Origin: UBA3478 sp964217345 | GTDB taxonomy: Bacteria > Bacteroidota > Bacteroidia > Flavobacteriales > Flavobacteriaceae | Reading direction: 5' to 3' | DNA: 43,549 nt | Assembly: GCA_964217345.1 (NCBI GenBank) | Contig: CAXPJI010000017.1 | Location: 1 to 43,549, forward strand | Shown here: positions 32,540 through 41,685 of the stretch, piece by piece | How the letters are laid out: each line of letters starts with the position of its first letter | Position numbering within the stretch: position 1 is the stretch's first letter | Notes under the pieces: generated by a model | What the model saw: only the letters and a program-made list of their open reading frames with translations | Databases searched by the model: none | Told to the model about the DNA's origin: nothing | Program-made: the position numbers and the translations under genes

Positions 32540-33398
32540 GGAGAACTCTGTAATATTGGCGATCTAAATAGGTGGTATGGTATTCATCCCATAGGCTGGC
32601 ATGTCTGTGATCGCTAAGCCCAGAAGCGGTGGCCCCCCAAGCTCCAGAGTTAATCAAAATTTCTGATCGCTCAAGGTTACTTTCTAGATTCGCCGACTGG
32701 TAATCAATGTAGTAATAGAATTCTCCTTTGAACTGATTAGTCGCTGCTTCACTGATGAAACGTGAAGCCGTCAAATGGTCAGAGTGATCGTCTACATTTA
32801 AGTCTTCGCTGAGTTCGCTGAGGTGTATTTCTAATTGAGTTCCTGTGTGAGCCGTAGCAATCAATTCCTTTAGGGTTCCCAATAGATCTTCCTTATTGGT
32901 GTAAGTAGTGCTTTGGTCAATAGCTTTAAAATCGACTACTTGTCGATTGTAGAACTTCTCGAGGCTTTTTTGTTGGTGTAATTCAAATCCAGAACCGTCC
33001 CCGTTCCCGTCAGGAAGTCGAAGAAAATAAACTACCGTGTTGTGATAGGTATAAGTAAGTATCGGATGGTTTCTAATCAAGGTAATCGATCGACTCATCT
33101 CATCGCCAATTTTTGATCGATCCTCTGCGGTGTTCGAGAGGAACCGAACGGCTCTTAAGGCTCCTTCTTCCCTTGCTTTGTAAAAGGCATCGTTACCCAT
33201 TCCATAGCCAGCGTCTCCTGCAGTAAGATGAATGATCACGGTCTTGTCTTCAGGGCTCTGAATACTGTTAGCGACATTAGGATTCATGAACAGTTGCCAA
33301 TCATCTTGGTGAGCTACGCCAAACACTCTCGTAGTTTGGGCTGAGAGTAAATTGACACCTAGTAATAAAGTAAAAGCGATAGCGAACTTAATTTTCAT
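32520..33398 (-). CDS. Exported PIG-L family deacetylase
   Basis: 292 residues with a signal peptide cut near LSAQT. The PIG-L/LmbE metal motif is AHQDD (H30, D32, D33; AHPDD in most members) and the later metal histidine lies in DDHSDHLTASRF. The fold converts N-acetyl sugars to amines in GlcNAc-PI, mycothiol or similar pathways. An exported version in Bacteroidota probably deacetylates an extracellular or envelope glycan. Convergent with the M20 gene by 20 bp; divergent from ilvD. Confidence 0.85.
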   Translation of the reverse strand: MKIKFAIAFTLLLGVNLLSAQTTRVFGVAHQDDWQLFMNPNVANSIQSPEDKTVIIHLTAGDAGYGMGNDAFYKAREEGALRAVRFLSNTAEDRSKIGDEMSRSITLIRNHPILTYTYHNTVVYFLRLPDGNGDGSGFELHQQKSLEKFYNRQVVDFKAIDQSTTYTNKEDLLGTLKELIATAHTGTQLEIHLSELSEDLNVDDHSDHLTASRFISEAATNQFKGEFYYYIDYQSANLESNLERSEILINSGAWGATASGLSDHRHASLWDEYHTTYLDRQYYRVLPISPGR

Positions 33399-33627
33399 GA
33401 ACCCAAGTTTAGTACAAAACGAAGATACACAAGATGTTCAAGGCGGTCAATGATGAAAAAATTGAGACTATTGAAAATTTTGGATATTGTATAATATTTC
33501 AAATTAAAATATTGAAAATCAATTGATTAAAATATAAAATAGCATTTGAAAATAACATTATGTTTTAGACGGCGTATGCAAGCCCTCTTTCGAGCGGTAT
33601 TTTTACCTGTTAGAAATAATGAAATAG
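33399..33627 (+). promoter_or_regulatory. Leader region of the ilv operon
   Basis: 229 bp between PIG-L and ilvD. It is AT-rich with ATATTGAAAAT-like repeats and a TTTCAA/TTGAAA inverted pair at about 33499-33519. A 30-codon open frame (33434-33526) has seven isoleucine codons, and ATGAAATAG (two codons) ends directly at the ilvD ATG. No clear terminator/antiterminator pair was found. Control by a leader peptide is possible but unproven. Confidence 0.35.
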
Positions 33628-35307
33628 ATGAGTACCCCCTTAAATAAATATAGCCAGGCGGTTAGCCAGGATCCAACCCAGCCTGCAGCGCAAGCAATGT
33701 TGCATGCCATTGGATTAACCAAAGATGATTTCAAAAAGCCATTCGTCGGTATTGCGAGTACTGGTTATGAAGGTAATCCTTGTAATATGCATCTGAATGA
33801 CCTATCGGTGGTTATTAAAGAGGGTGTTCAAAGTGCGGATCTTGTAGGCCTAATCTTCAACACCATTGGTGTGAGTGATGGGATTTCTATGGGAACTCCA
33901 GGCATGCGTTTTTCGTTGCCTTCGAGAGATGTAATTGCTGATTCTATTGAAACGGTTGTACAGGCCATGTCTTACGATGCGGTTATTCCTGTGGTAGGAT
34001 GTGACAAAAATATGCCGGGTGCACTTATGGCGATGCTTCGATTGAACCGTCCGAGTATCATGGTTTACGGAGGTACTATTGCCTCTGGATGTCATAACAG
34101 TAAAAAATTAGATGTAGTATCTGCCTTTGAAGCTTGGGGAGAGAAAGTTGCTGGTAAGATTGATGAGGCTGAGTTTAATTCAGTGGTTGAAAATGCTTGT
34201 CCGGGAGCTGGAGCTTGTGGTGGTATGTATACTGCTAATACGATGGCTTCTGCTATTGAAGCCCTAGGAATGACACTTCCTTACAACTCTTCGAACCCTG
34301 CGGTTAGCGTTGACAAAAAAGAAGAATGCGAGCGCATAGGTGCTGCCGTTAGAAAATTAATTGAGCTTGACCTGAAGCCAAAGGATATCGTTACTCGTAA
34401 ATCCATTGAAAATGCAGTTCGACTGATTGCTGTATTAGGAGGTTCTACGAATGCGGTACTTCACTTTTTAGCGATTACTAGAGCGGCAGAAATTGATTTT
34501 ACCATTGATGATTTTCAGACATTGATGGATAAGACCCCATTCTTGGCCGATCTTAAACCTAGTGGTAAGTACTTAATGGAAGACTTGCACCGAGTAGGAG
34601 GGGTTCCTGCAGTACTGAAGTTTATGTTAGAGAATGATATGTTACACGGTGATTGTATGACGGTAACAGGAAAGACTTTAGCCGAAAACTTAAAAGATGT
34701 TCCTTCGCTAGAGGCGGGTCAAGATGTGATCTATCCGGTCAATCAACCGATCAAAGAATCGGGTCACATTCGAATTTTAAAGGGTAACCTTGCTCCTGAA
34801 GGAAGTGTTGCAAAAATTACGGGTAAAGAAGGCCTTCAGTTCAAGGGACCTGCACGTGTTTTTGAAGGAGAGTATGCGGCAAATGATGGTATTCGAAACG
34901 GAGAGGTACAACCAGGCGAGGTAGTGGTGATTCGTTATGAAGGCCCTAAAGGGGGACCAGGAATGCCTGAAATGCTTAAGCCTACCGCTGCAATTATGGG
35001 AGCCGGACTCGGAAAGTCGGTGGCGCTGATTACTGATGGACGTTTCTCTGGGGGTACCCACGGATTCGTAGTAGGACATATTGTTCCTGAAGCTCAAGAA
35101 GGAGGTCCTATCGCACTGATCGAGAATGGAGATATTATTGAAATTAACGCCGAAGACAACACCTTAAATGTTCACCTGAGCGATGAAGTTCTTGCCGAGC
35201 GTGCTAGTAAGTGGAAGCAACCTCCTTACAAATTCCAAAGTGGGGTTTTATACAAATACATAAAAAATGTCTCAACAGCCTCTAAAGGTTGTGTGACCGA
35301 TTTATAA
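33628..35307 (+). CDS. ilvD: Dihydroxy-acid dehydratase
   Basis: 559 residues, normal length for IlvD. Iron-sulphur cysteines C52 (GNPCN), C125 (GCDKNMPG) and C197 (CPGAGACGGMYTANTMA) are all present, as is the C-terminal FSGGTHGF motif. The enzyme dehydrates 2,3-dihydroxy-3-methylbutanoate and -pentanoate to the 2-oxoacids of valine/leucine and isoleucine. It is the first gene of ilvD-ilvB-ilvN-ilvC; ilvB starts on the base after its stop. Confidence 0.96.
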   Translation: MSTPLNKYSQAVSQDPTQPAAQAMLHAIGLTKDDFKKPFVGIASTGYEGNPCNMHLNDLSVVIKEGVQSADLVGLIFNTIGVSDGISMGTPGMRFSLPSRDVIADSIETVVQAMSYDAVIPVVGCDKNMPGALMAMLRLNRPSIMVYGGTIASGCHNSKKLDVVSAFEAWGEKVAGKIDEAEFNSVVENACPGAGACGGMYTANTMASAIEALGMTLPYNSSNPAVSVDKKEECERIGAAVRKLIELDLKPKDIVTRKSIENAVRLIAVLGGSTNAVLHFLAITRAAEIDFTIDDFQTLMDKTPFLADLKPSGKYLMEDLHRVGGVPAVLKFMLENDMLHGDCMTVTGKTLAENLKDVPSLEAGQDVIYPVNQPIKESGHIRILKGNLAPEGSVAKITGKEGLQFKGPARVFEGEYAANDGIRNGEVQPGEVVVIRYEGPKGGPGMPEMLKPTAAIMGAGLGKSVALITDGRFSGGTHGFVVGHIVPEAQEGGPIALIENGDIIEINAEDNTLNVHLSDEVLAERASKWKQPPYKFQSGVLYKYIKNVSTASKGCVTDL

Positions 35308-37008
35308 ATGAAAGAAAAAGCTATGCATATAAGTGGAGCTGAGGCGGTTATTCGCTGCCTTCTCGAAGAGGGTGTAGATCTTATCTACGGATACCCAGGA
35401 GGTGCGATTATGCCCGTGTATGATGAGTTGTACAAATTTCAAGACGATCTGCACCATGTGCTTACCCGTCATGAGCAAGGTGCTACTCATGCCGCTCAGG
35501 GTTACGCCCGAACTTCAGGAAAGGTTGGAGTAGCAATAGCTACCTCAGGGCCTGGAGCAACCAACTTAATTACCGGTATTGCCGATGCGCAAATTGATTC
35601 AACCCCAATGGTTTGTATCACGGGTCAAGTAGGTTCGCATTTGTTAGGTTCTGATGCCTTTCAAGAAACAGATATTATCGGAATTTCAACTCCGGTTACT
35701 AAATGGAATTATCAGGTTACTGAGGCAAAAGAGATTCCTGAAATTCTAGCTCGTGCTTTTTACATCGCGAGATCTGGACGACCAGGACCAGTTCTCGTCG
35801 ATATTACTAAAGGTGCTCAATTCGGTATGCTTGATTTTGAGTACAAGCCGTGTACGGGTATTCGAAGCTACAAGCCGGTTCCGACTTTAGATCAAAGTCA
35901 AGTAGAAGCAGCTGCTGAAGCGATCAATAAAGCGAAGCAACCGCTGATTGTATGGGGACAAGGAGTAATTCTCGGTAACGCTGAGGCTGAATTCAAGGCA
36001 TTCGTAGAGAAGTCAGGTATTCCTGCGGTATGGACAATCCTAGGCCTTTCAGCACTGGAGACTTCACATCCGCTCAACAAGGGGATGGTAGGTATGCACG
36101 GAAACTACGCGCCTAACCTGCTCACTCAAGAATGTGATGTGCTTATCGCTATAGGTATGCGATTCGATGATCGTGTGACTGGTAGACTAGACGCTTATGC
36201 CGCTCAAGCTGAGGTTGTACACCTCGAGATTGATCCGGCCGAGATTGATAAAAACGTTCATGCCGATTACCCGGTTTTAGGTGATTGTAAGCAAAGCCTT
36301 GCTGCACTTACTGAACTTGTAGCCCCGAAAAAATTAGATTCTTGGTTAGCTCGCTTTGACGAATTATACGACAAAGAATATGAGGTAGTTATTGAGAAAG
36401 ATACAAAGCCAACCAAAGAAGGTTTAACCATGGGAGAGGTGATCGTTGCAGTGAATAAGGCAGCGGGTTCTGATGCCGTTATTGTAACCGATGTAGGACA
36501 ACACCAAATGATCGCCTGTCGATATGCAGAATTTGTGAGGTCAAAGAGTAATGTAACCTCAGGTGGTTTAGGTACTATGGGGTTTGCCTTACCTGCTGCG
36601 ATTGGTGCCAAAATGGGAGCCCCAGATCGACAAGTAGTTGCAGTGATTGGTGATGGTGGCTACCAAATGACGATTCAAGAGTTAGGTACGATCTTTCAAA
36701 CCGGAGTAGCCGTTAAAATCCTAGTACTCAATAATGAATACTTAGGAATGGTTAGACAGTGGCAACAGCTATTCTTCGATCGTCGTTATGCTTCGACTGA
36801 GATGACCAACCCAGACTTTGTTACTATCGCTAAAGGATATCATATCCCGGCTCAGAAGGTAACCGAGCGTAAAGACTTGGCTGCTGCTATTGAAGAAATG
36901 ATTAACGCAGAAGGCCCATACTTCTTAGAAGTTGCAGTTGAAAAGGAAGACAATGTTTTCCCAATGATTCCGACAGGGGCTTCACTTAATGAAATTCGTT
37001 TACAGTAA
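35308..37008 (+). CDS. ilvB: Acetolactate synthase large (catalytic) subunit
   Basis: 566 residues. ThDP enzyme: GYPGGAIMPVYDEL at the N-terminus, catalytic E56 in RHEQGATHAAQGYAR, GPGATN, FAD-region RFDDRVTGR, and the Mg-ThDP motif GDGGYQMTIQELGTI with LNNEYLGMVRQWQ. It condenses two pyruvates to acetolactate or pyruvate with 2-oxobutanoate to acetohydroxybutyrate. The start at 35308 follows the ilvD stop directly; MHISG at 35323 is an alternative. The stop overlaps the ilvN ATG (TAATG), so catalytic and regulatory subunits are translationally coupled. Confidence 0.96.
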   Translation: MKEKAMHISGAEAVIRCLLEEGVDLIYGYPGGAIMPVYDELYKFQDDLHHVLTRHEQGATHAAQGYARTSGKVGVAIATSGPGATNLITGIADAQIDSTPMVCITGQVGSHLLGSDAFQETDIIGISTPVTKWNYQVTEAKEIPEILARAFYIARSGRPGPVLVDITKGAQFGMLDFEYKPCTGIRSYKPVPTLDQSQVEAAAEAINKAKQPLIVWGQGVILGNAEAEFKAFVEKSGIPAVWTILGLSALETSHPLNKGMVGMHGNYAPNLLTQECDVLIAIGMRFDDRVTGRLDAYAAQAEVVHLEIDPAEIDKNVHADYPVLGDCKQSLAALTELVAPKKLDSWLARFDELYDKEYEVVIEKDTKPTKEGLTMGEVIVAVNKAAGSDAVIVTDVGQHQMIACRYAEFVRSKSNVTSGGLGTMGFALPAAIGAKMGAPDRQVVAVIGDGGYQMTIQELGTIFQTGVAVKILVLNNEYLGMVRQWQQLFFDRRYASTEMTNPDFVTIAKGYHIPAQKVTERKDLAAAIEEMINAEGPYFLEVAVEKEDNVFPMIPTGASLNEIRLQ

Positions 37009-37538
37009 TGACAACCACTTATACTATTTCGATTTATTCAGAAAATAACGTTGGCTTACTGAACCGTATTTCAGCGATTTTCTTAAAAAGACACATCAAT
37101 ATTGAGAGTCTAACTACTTCCCCTTCTGAAATCACAGACGTATTTCGATTTGTGATCGTGGTGAATGTGACCGAGGCTCATGTGAAAAAACTCGTACAGC
37201 AGATTGAAAAGCAGGTCGATGTGATCAAGGCTTTTTATCATACCGATGAGGAGACGATTTTTCAAGAGACTGCCCTTTATAAGGTAAAGACGAACTTCCT
37301 TTTCGAGGAACGCCAGATTCAAAACTTCATAAAGCAGAGTCATGCGAATATCGTTACCGTTTCTCCTGAGTTCTTTGTTATCGAAAAGACCGGATTTAGA
37401 CACGAGACTGAACAATTAAGAGAGCAACTGGCTCCTTTCGGATTACTTCAATTTGTTCGATCAGGCCGTCTTTCGGTAACCAAAGCCCCAATGGGCATTT
37501 CAAAAATTTTAAATTCCTTTACAGAAAATAACCAATAA
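37008..37538 (+). CDS. ilvN: Acetolactate synthase small (regulatory) subunit
   Basis: 176 residues. The N-terminal ACT domain (about 3-78) starts YTISIYSENNVGLLNRISAIF and includes INIESLTTSPSE, the valine-binding face in IlvN/IlvH. The C-terminal domain (about 85-165) matches ALS_ss_C. It binds and feedback-regulates IlvB. Coupled to ilvB by a one-base overlap and 2 bp before ilvC. Confidence 0.94.
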   Translation: MTTTYTISIYSENNVGLLNRISAIFLKRHINIESLTTSPSEITDVFRFVIVVNVTEAHVKKLVQQIEKQVDVIKAFYHTDEETIFQETALYKVKTNFLFEERQIQNFIKQSHANIVTVSPEFFVIEKTGFRHETEQLREQLAPFGLLQFVRSGRLSVTKAPMGISKILNSFTENNQ

Positions 37539-37540
37539 TT

Positions 37541-39007
37541 ATGGCTAATTACTTCAACACGCTTTCACTTAGAGAGCAATTACTTCAACTAGGAAAATGT
37601 CGTTTCATGTCTTCGGACGAGTTCGCTGATGGCGTATCTGCTCTAGAGGGCAAGAAAATCGTGATCGTAGGATGCGGTGCTCAGGGTCTAAACCAAGGGT
37701 TAAACATGCGCGATTCAGGACTAGACATTTCTTATGCTCTTCGTCAATCGGCGATTGATCAAAAGCGTGCTTCTTACGTGAATGCAACTTCGAATAACTT
37801 CAAAGTAGGTACTTATGAAGAACTTATTCCGTCTGCGGATGTAGTGATTAACCTAACTCCAGACAAACAGCACACAGCAGTGGTTGAGGCGGTTATGCCA
37901 CATATGAAACAAGGAGCTACCCTTACGTATTCTCACGGATTCAACATCGTTGAAGAAGGTACACAAGTAAGAAAAGACCTTACGGTAATTATGGTTGCTC
38001 CAAAGAGTCCAGGTTCAGAGGTTCGTGAAGAGTATAAGCGCGGTTTCGGAGTACCTACCCTTATTGCGGTTCACCCAGAGAATGATCCTGAAGGTAAAGG
38101 TCTAGCGCAAGCAAAGGCATATGCAGTTGCTACAGGGGGACACCGTGCCGGTGTACTTGAGTCAAGCTTTGTTGCTGAAGTGAAATCAGATTTAATGGGA
38201 GAGCAAACCATTCTTTGTGGAGTGCTTCAAACCGGTTCTATTCTTTCCTTCGATAAGATGGTTGAGAAGGGAATCGAGCCAGCGTATGCTGCGAAATTAA
38301 TTCAGTACGGATGGGAAACCATTACCGAGGCTTTAAAGCACGGTGGTATTACTCATATGATGGATCGACTTTCTAACAGCGCCAAGATCAAAGCTTTCGA
38401 ATTATCTGAAGAGCTTAAAACCATTATGGCTCCTTTATTTCAAAAGCATATGGATGATATCATGTCAGGACACTTCTCTTCAACAATGATGGAAGACTGG
38501 GCAAATGACGATAAAAATCTTCTTACCTGGAGAGCAGCAACTGCAGAAACCAATTTTGAGAAAACCGAAGCTACTTCAGCCGCTATCGATGAGCAAGAGT
38601 ACTTTGACCATGGAATTCTTATGGTCGCTTTCGTTCGTGCCGGTGTTGAATTAGCCTATGAAACTATGGTAGACGCTGGTATCAAATCAGAGTCGGCTTA
38701 CTATGAGTCACTTCACGAAACACCGCTGATCGCTAACACCATCGCTCGTAAGAAACTTTACGAAATGAACCGAGTGATTTCAGATACGGCAGAGTACGGA
38801 TGTTACTTATTCGATCATGCTTGTAAGCCACTACTTACTGATTTTATGAAGACTATTGATACCGATGTCATTGGTAAAGGTGTTGCTTCAACCGGAGTAG
38901 ATAACAAGAGATTGATCGAAGTGAATGCCGCTCTACGCAATCACCCTATCGAGGCAATTGGAACCACGCTTAGAACAGCAATGACCGATATGAAGAAGAT
39001 TGTATAA
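37541..39007 (+). CDS. ilvC: Ketol-acid reductoisomerase, class II (long form)
   Basis: 488 residues, the length of the long (class II) enzyme with a duplicated C-terminal domain. The NADPH-binding motif GCGAQGLNQGLNMRDSG is followed by SYALRQ, then SHGFNI, MVAPKSPGSEVREEYKRG, and the Mg ligands in ESSFVAEVKSDLMGEQTILCG. By eye it is very close to E. coli IlvC along its full length. It isomerises and reduces acetolactate/acetohydroxybutyrate. It ends the ilv operon and is followed by a strong terminator. No ilvA follows, although one often does in Bacteroidota. Confidence 0.95.
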   Translation: MANYFNTLSLREQLLQLGKCRFMSSDEFADGVSALEGKKIVIVGCGAQGLNQGLNMRDSGLDISYALRQSAIDQKRASYVNATSNNFKVGTYEELIPSADVVINLTPDKQHTAVVEAVMPHMKQGATLTYSHGFNIVEEGTQVRKDLTVIMVAPKSPGSEVREEYKRGFGVPTLIAVHPENDPEGKGLAQAKAYAVATGGHRAGVLESSFVAEVKSDLMGEQTILCGVLQTGSILSFDKMVEKGIEPAYAAKLIQYGWETITEALKHGGITHMMDRLSNSAKIKAFELSEELKTIMAPLFQKHMDDIMSGHFSSTMMEDWANDDKNLLTWRAATAETNFEKTEATSAAIDEQEYFDHGILMVAFVRAGVELAYETMVDAGIKSESAYYESLHETPLIANTIARKKLYEMNRVISDTAEYGCYLFDHACKPLLTDFMKTIDTDVIGKGVASTGVDNKRLIEVNAALRNHPIEAIGTTLRTAMTDMKKIV

Positions 39008-39026
39008 TCACTTCAATTTAATCCAT

Positions 39027-39054
39027 AAAAAAGGGCGCCATCGGCGCCCTTTTT
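39027..39054. terminator. Bidirectional terminator between ilvC and leuB
   Basis: Stem GGGCGCC (39033-39039) and GGCGCCC (39043-39049) with loop ATC, flanked by A6 and T5 runs so the hairpin can extend and work for both convergent operons. Confidence 0.9.
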
Positions 39055-39065
39055 GCTTTCATTAC

Positions 39066-40133
39066 TTATGCTTTTTCAATGAGCGAGACCAAATAATCTC
39101 CCACCTCTGAAGTCTTGTAAGCTTTTGCGCCGTCAGCAAGGTCTTCAGTAACTACACCGTCAGCTAAAGACTGATTTACAACCGAGCGAATGAGTTCGGC
39201 CTCTTCTTTCAGATTGAATGACATTTCGAACATCATAGCAGCCGATAGTACGGTTGCTAAGGGGTTAGCGATATTCTTGCCAGTCGCCTGAGGGAATGAA
39301 CCGTGAATAGGCTCGTAGAGTGCAACCTCTGAACCAATAGATGCTGAAGGCATGAGTCCCATTGATCCAGAAATTACAGAGGCTTCATCGGTAAGGATGT
39401 CTCCGAATAAGTTTTCGGTGATCAGAACATCGTATGCGCTAGGCCATTGAATAAGTCGCATGGCAACGGCGTCTACTAGTTCGTAGGTTACCTTCACGTC
39501 TGGGTACTCTGCTTCCATTCCTTGAAGGGTTTCTCTCCAAAGTCTAGAGGTTTCTAGTACGTTCGCTTTGTCAACTAGGCAAAGAGACTTGCGTCTTGAC
39601 CTCGCAAGTTCAAATCCTTTGCGAGCTAATCTTATGATTTCTTCGCGAGTGTAAGTACAGGTGTCATAAGCTGTTTCACCCTCGTCTTGTCTTCCGCGCT
39701 CTCCAAAGTAGATTCCGCCGGTAAGTTCACGAACGAAAACAAGGTCGGTTCCTTCGATACGATCTCTCTTAAGAGGAGACTTGTCGATAAGCGATGGGAA
39801 AACAAAGGTTGGACGCACATTGGCAAACAGTCCCAGTTGCTTTCTCATACGAAGCAATCCTTGCTCGGGACGTACCTTTGCAGAAGGATCATTATCAAAT
39901 CTAGGGAGACCAATTGCTCCGAATAATACGGCATCAGAGCTTGCACAAACTTCATGAGTTTCTGGCGGATAAGGATCGCCCACTGCATCGATAGCAGCAG
40001 CTCCGGTTAGTGCAGGTTTCCAATTCAGTTCGTGGCCGAATTTTTTAGCAATCGCGTTGCTCACTTTTACAGCTTCGGCGGTTACTTCTGGTCCAATCCC
40101 GTCGCCAGCAAGCAGTGCAATAGTATAATTCAT
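39066..40133 (-). CDS. leuB: 3-isopropylmalate dehydrogenase
   Basis: 355 residues. Isocitrate/isopropylmalate dehydrogenase family: GDGIGPEV at the N-terminus, substrate arginines in LLRMRKQLGLFANVRP, LTGGIYFGERG, the signature ENLFGDILTDEASV and the NAD-binding EPIHGSFPQATGKNIANP. It oxidises 3-isopropylmalate to 2-oxoisocaproate; with citramalate-derived substrates LeuB homologues also make 2-oxobutanoate. Start overlaps the upstream synthase stop by one base (TAATG). Last gene of the leu operon. Confidence 0.95.
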   Translation of the reverse strand: MNYTIALLAGDGIGPEVTAEAVKVSNAIAKKFGHELNWKPALTGAAAIDAVGDPYPPETHEVCASSDAVLFGAIGLPRFDNDPSAKVRPEQGLLRMRKQLGLFANVRPTFVFPSLIDKSPLKRDRIEGTDLVFVRELTGGIYFGERGRQDEGETAYDTCTYTREEIIRLARKGFELARSRRKSLCLVDKANVLETSRLWRETLQGMEAEYPDVKVTYELVDAVAMRLIQWPSAYDVLITENLFGDILTDEASVISGSMGLMPSASIGSEVALYEPIHGSFPQATGKNIANPLATVLSAAMMFEMSFNLKEEAELIRSVVNQSLADGVVTEDLADGAKAYKTSEVGDYLVSLIEKA

Positions 40134-41665
40134 TAGGTAGTAATTTGATTTAACATTTTTTCGGTAGCCTTAATAGCCGATACGGTTTGATCTACATCGA
40201 GTCCTCTGGTGGTAAATTCACGTTCTTTGTGCTTCCAAGTAATGGTAGTTTCACAAAGAGCATCAGAGTTACTGCCGGGAGGTATCATCACTAAATAATC
40301 CACAAGTCTAGGAAGTTCTAACTGCTTCTTCTTATAGATTTTGCGAACCGCATTGATAAAGGCGTCGTACTGACCATCTCCTGATGCAATTTCTTCGTGA
40401 ACTTCATCTCCTATTTGAAGACTTACCGTGGTTGAAGGTTTTAGTCCTTTTGAATGAGTAAGTACGTATGAAGTCACCTTAACATGCTGCTCATAGCTTG
40501 ATTCTCCTAATACATCTGAGATGATGTAGGGTAGGTCGTCTAAGGTTACCTTCTGTTTTTTGTCTCCTAGTGCAATTACCTGAGCAGTTACCTTCTTGAG
40601 GTCTTCATCACTTAAGGTAATCCCCAGTGCAGAGAGGTTTTTGGCAATATTCGCTTTACCCGAGGTTTTTCCTAAAGCATAAGCGCGTTTTCTACCAAAA
40701 CGCTCAGGGAGTAGATCGTTGTAATACAAGTTATTCTTGGCATCTCCGTCAGCGTGAATGCCAGCGGTTTGCGTAAATACATTTGCACCAACTACAGGTT
40801 TATTCACTGGAATATGAAAACCGCTGAAGGTAGCAACCAGTTGACTCACCTTAAAAAGCGCCTTTTCTTTTACATCGGTTTTAACGCTAGGTTCAAAGTC
40901 ATTGAGAACCGCAATGACACTAGCTAGCGGTGCATTACCTGCTCGCTCACCCATGCCGTTTACCGTTAGGTGTAAGCCGTGAACTCCAGCGCGTACAGCC
41001 TCCAGTGCATTAGCAACGCCTAGGTCGTAGTCGTTGTGCCCGTGAAAATCAAAATGTTGATCTGGATAACGTTCGAGTATTTCTTTTAAGTACCTGAAGG
41101 TCTCGTCAGGGGTTAATACTCCTAAGGTATCAGGTAGTAAAATCTTTGAAACAGACTGGGTGCTTAAGAAATCTAGGAACTCAAAAACATATTCTCTAGA
41201 ATTGCGCATTCCATTGCTCCAATCTTCGAGATAAATATTAGAAGTAATCCCCTTAGCTGCAGCGGTTTTTAGATTTTCTGCGATGAGACTAAAGTGTTCT
41301 TGTGGAGTTTGTCTCAGCTGATGCGTTAAGTGGTTCATCGAACCTTTGGTGAGCAAGTTTTGAACTTTAGCACCGGCATCCTTCATCCAATCTAAAGAGA
41401 CTCCGTTATCTACAAAGGTTAACACCTCTACACGGTCTAGATATCCTTTGTTTGAAGCCCAGTCAGTGATTCGTTTAACCGCATCGAGCTCTCCTTTAGA
41501 AACGCGAGCTGAGGCGATTTCAATTCGATTGACTCCTAATTCTTCTAAGAGAAGTTGAGCAACCGTTAGTTTTTCGCCAGCGGTAAATGAAACCCCTGAG
41601 GTTTGTTCACCATCCCTGAGGGTGGTGTCCATTATTTCAACAAGACGCTTTCTTTGAGGGCTCAT
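40133..41665 (-). CDS. Citramalate / 2-isopropylmalate synthase (CimA-type)
   Basis: 510 residues. The DRE-TIM HMGL-like domain has TLRDGEQTSGVSF (R17, D18), FHGHNDYDLG (metal His208, His210) and NGMGERAGNAPL. A linker with FTQTAGIHADGD and FGRKRAYALGKTSGKA precedes a C-terminal regulatory domain with GDGQYDAFINA and LVMIPPGSNSDAL. In line-by-line comparison from memory it is closest to Leptospira interrogans CimA. The residues that shape its pyruvate pocket (Leu81, Leu104, Tyr144) are present as L82, L105 and Y145. It may therefore use pyruvate, giving citramalate for isoleucine, rather than or besides 2-oxoisovalerate. Homologues are often labelled leuA. It lies between leuD and leuB. Confidence 0.85.
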   Translation of the reverse strand: MSPQRKRLVEIMDTTLRDGEQTSGVSFTAGEKLTVAQLLLEELGVNRIEIASARVSKGELDAVKRITDWASNKGYLDRVEVLTFVDNGVSLDWMKDAGAKVQNLLTKGSMNHLTHQLRQTPQEHFSLIAENLKTAAAKGITSNIYLEDWSNGMRNSREYVFEFLDFLSTQSVSKILLPDTLGVLTPDETFRYLKEILERYPDQHFDFHGHNDYDLGVANALEAVRAGVHGLHLTVNGMGERAGNAPLASVIAVLNDFEPSVKTDVKEKALFKVSQLVATFSGFHIPVNKPVVGANVFTQTAGIHADGDAKNNLYYNDLLPERFGRKRAYALGKTSGKANIAKNLSALGITLSDEDLKKVTAQVIALGDKKQKVTLDDLPYIISDVLGESSYEQHVKVTSYVLTHSKGLKPSTTVSLQIGDEVHEEIASGDGQYDAFINAVRKIYKKKQLELPRLVDYLVMIPPGSNSDALCETTITWKHKEREFTTRGLDVDQTVSAIKATEKMLNQITT

Positions 41666-41685
41666 TTCATTCAGATTTGAACCTA

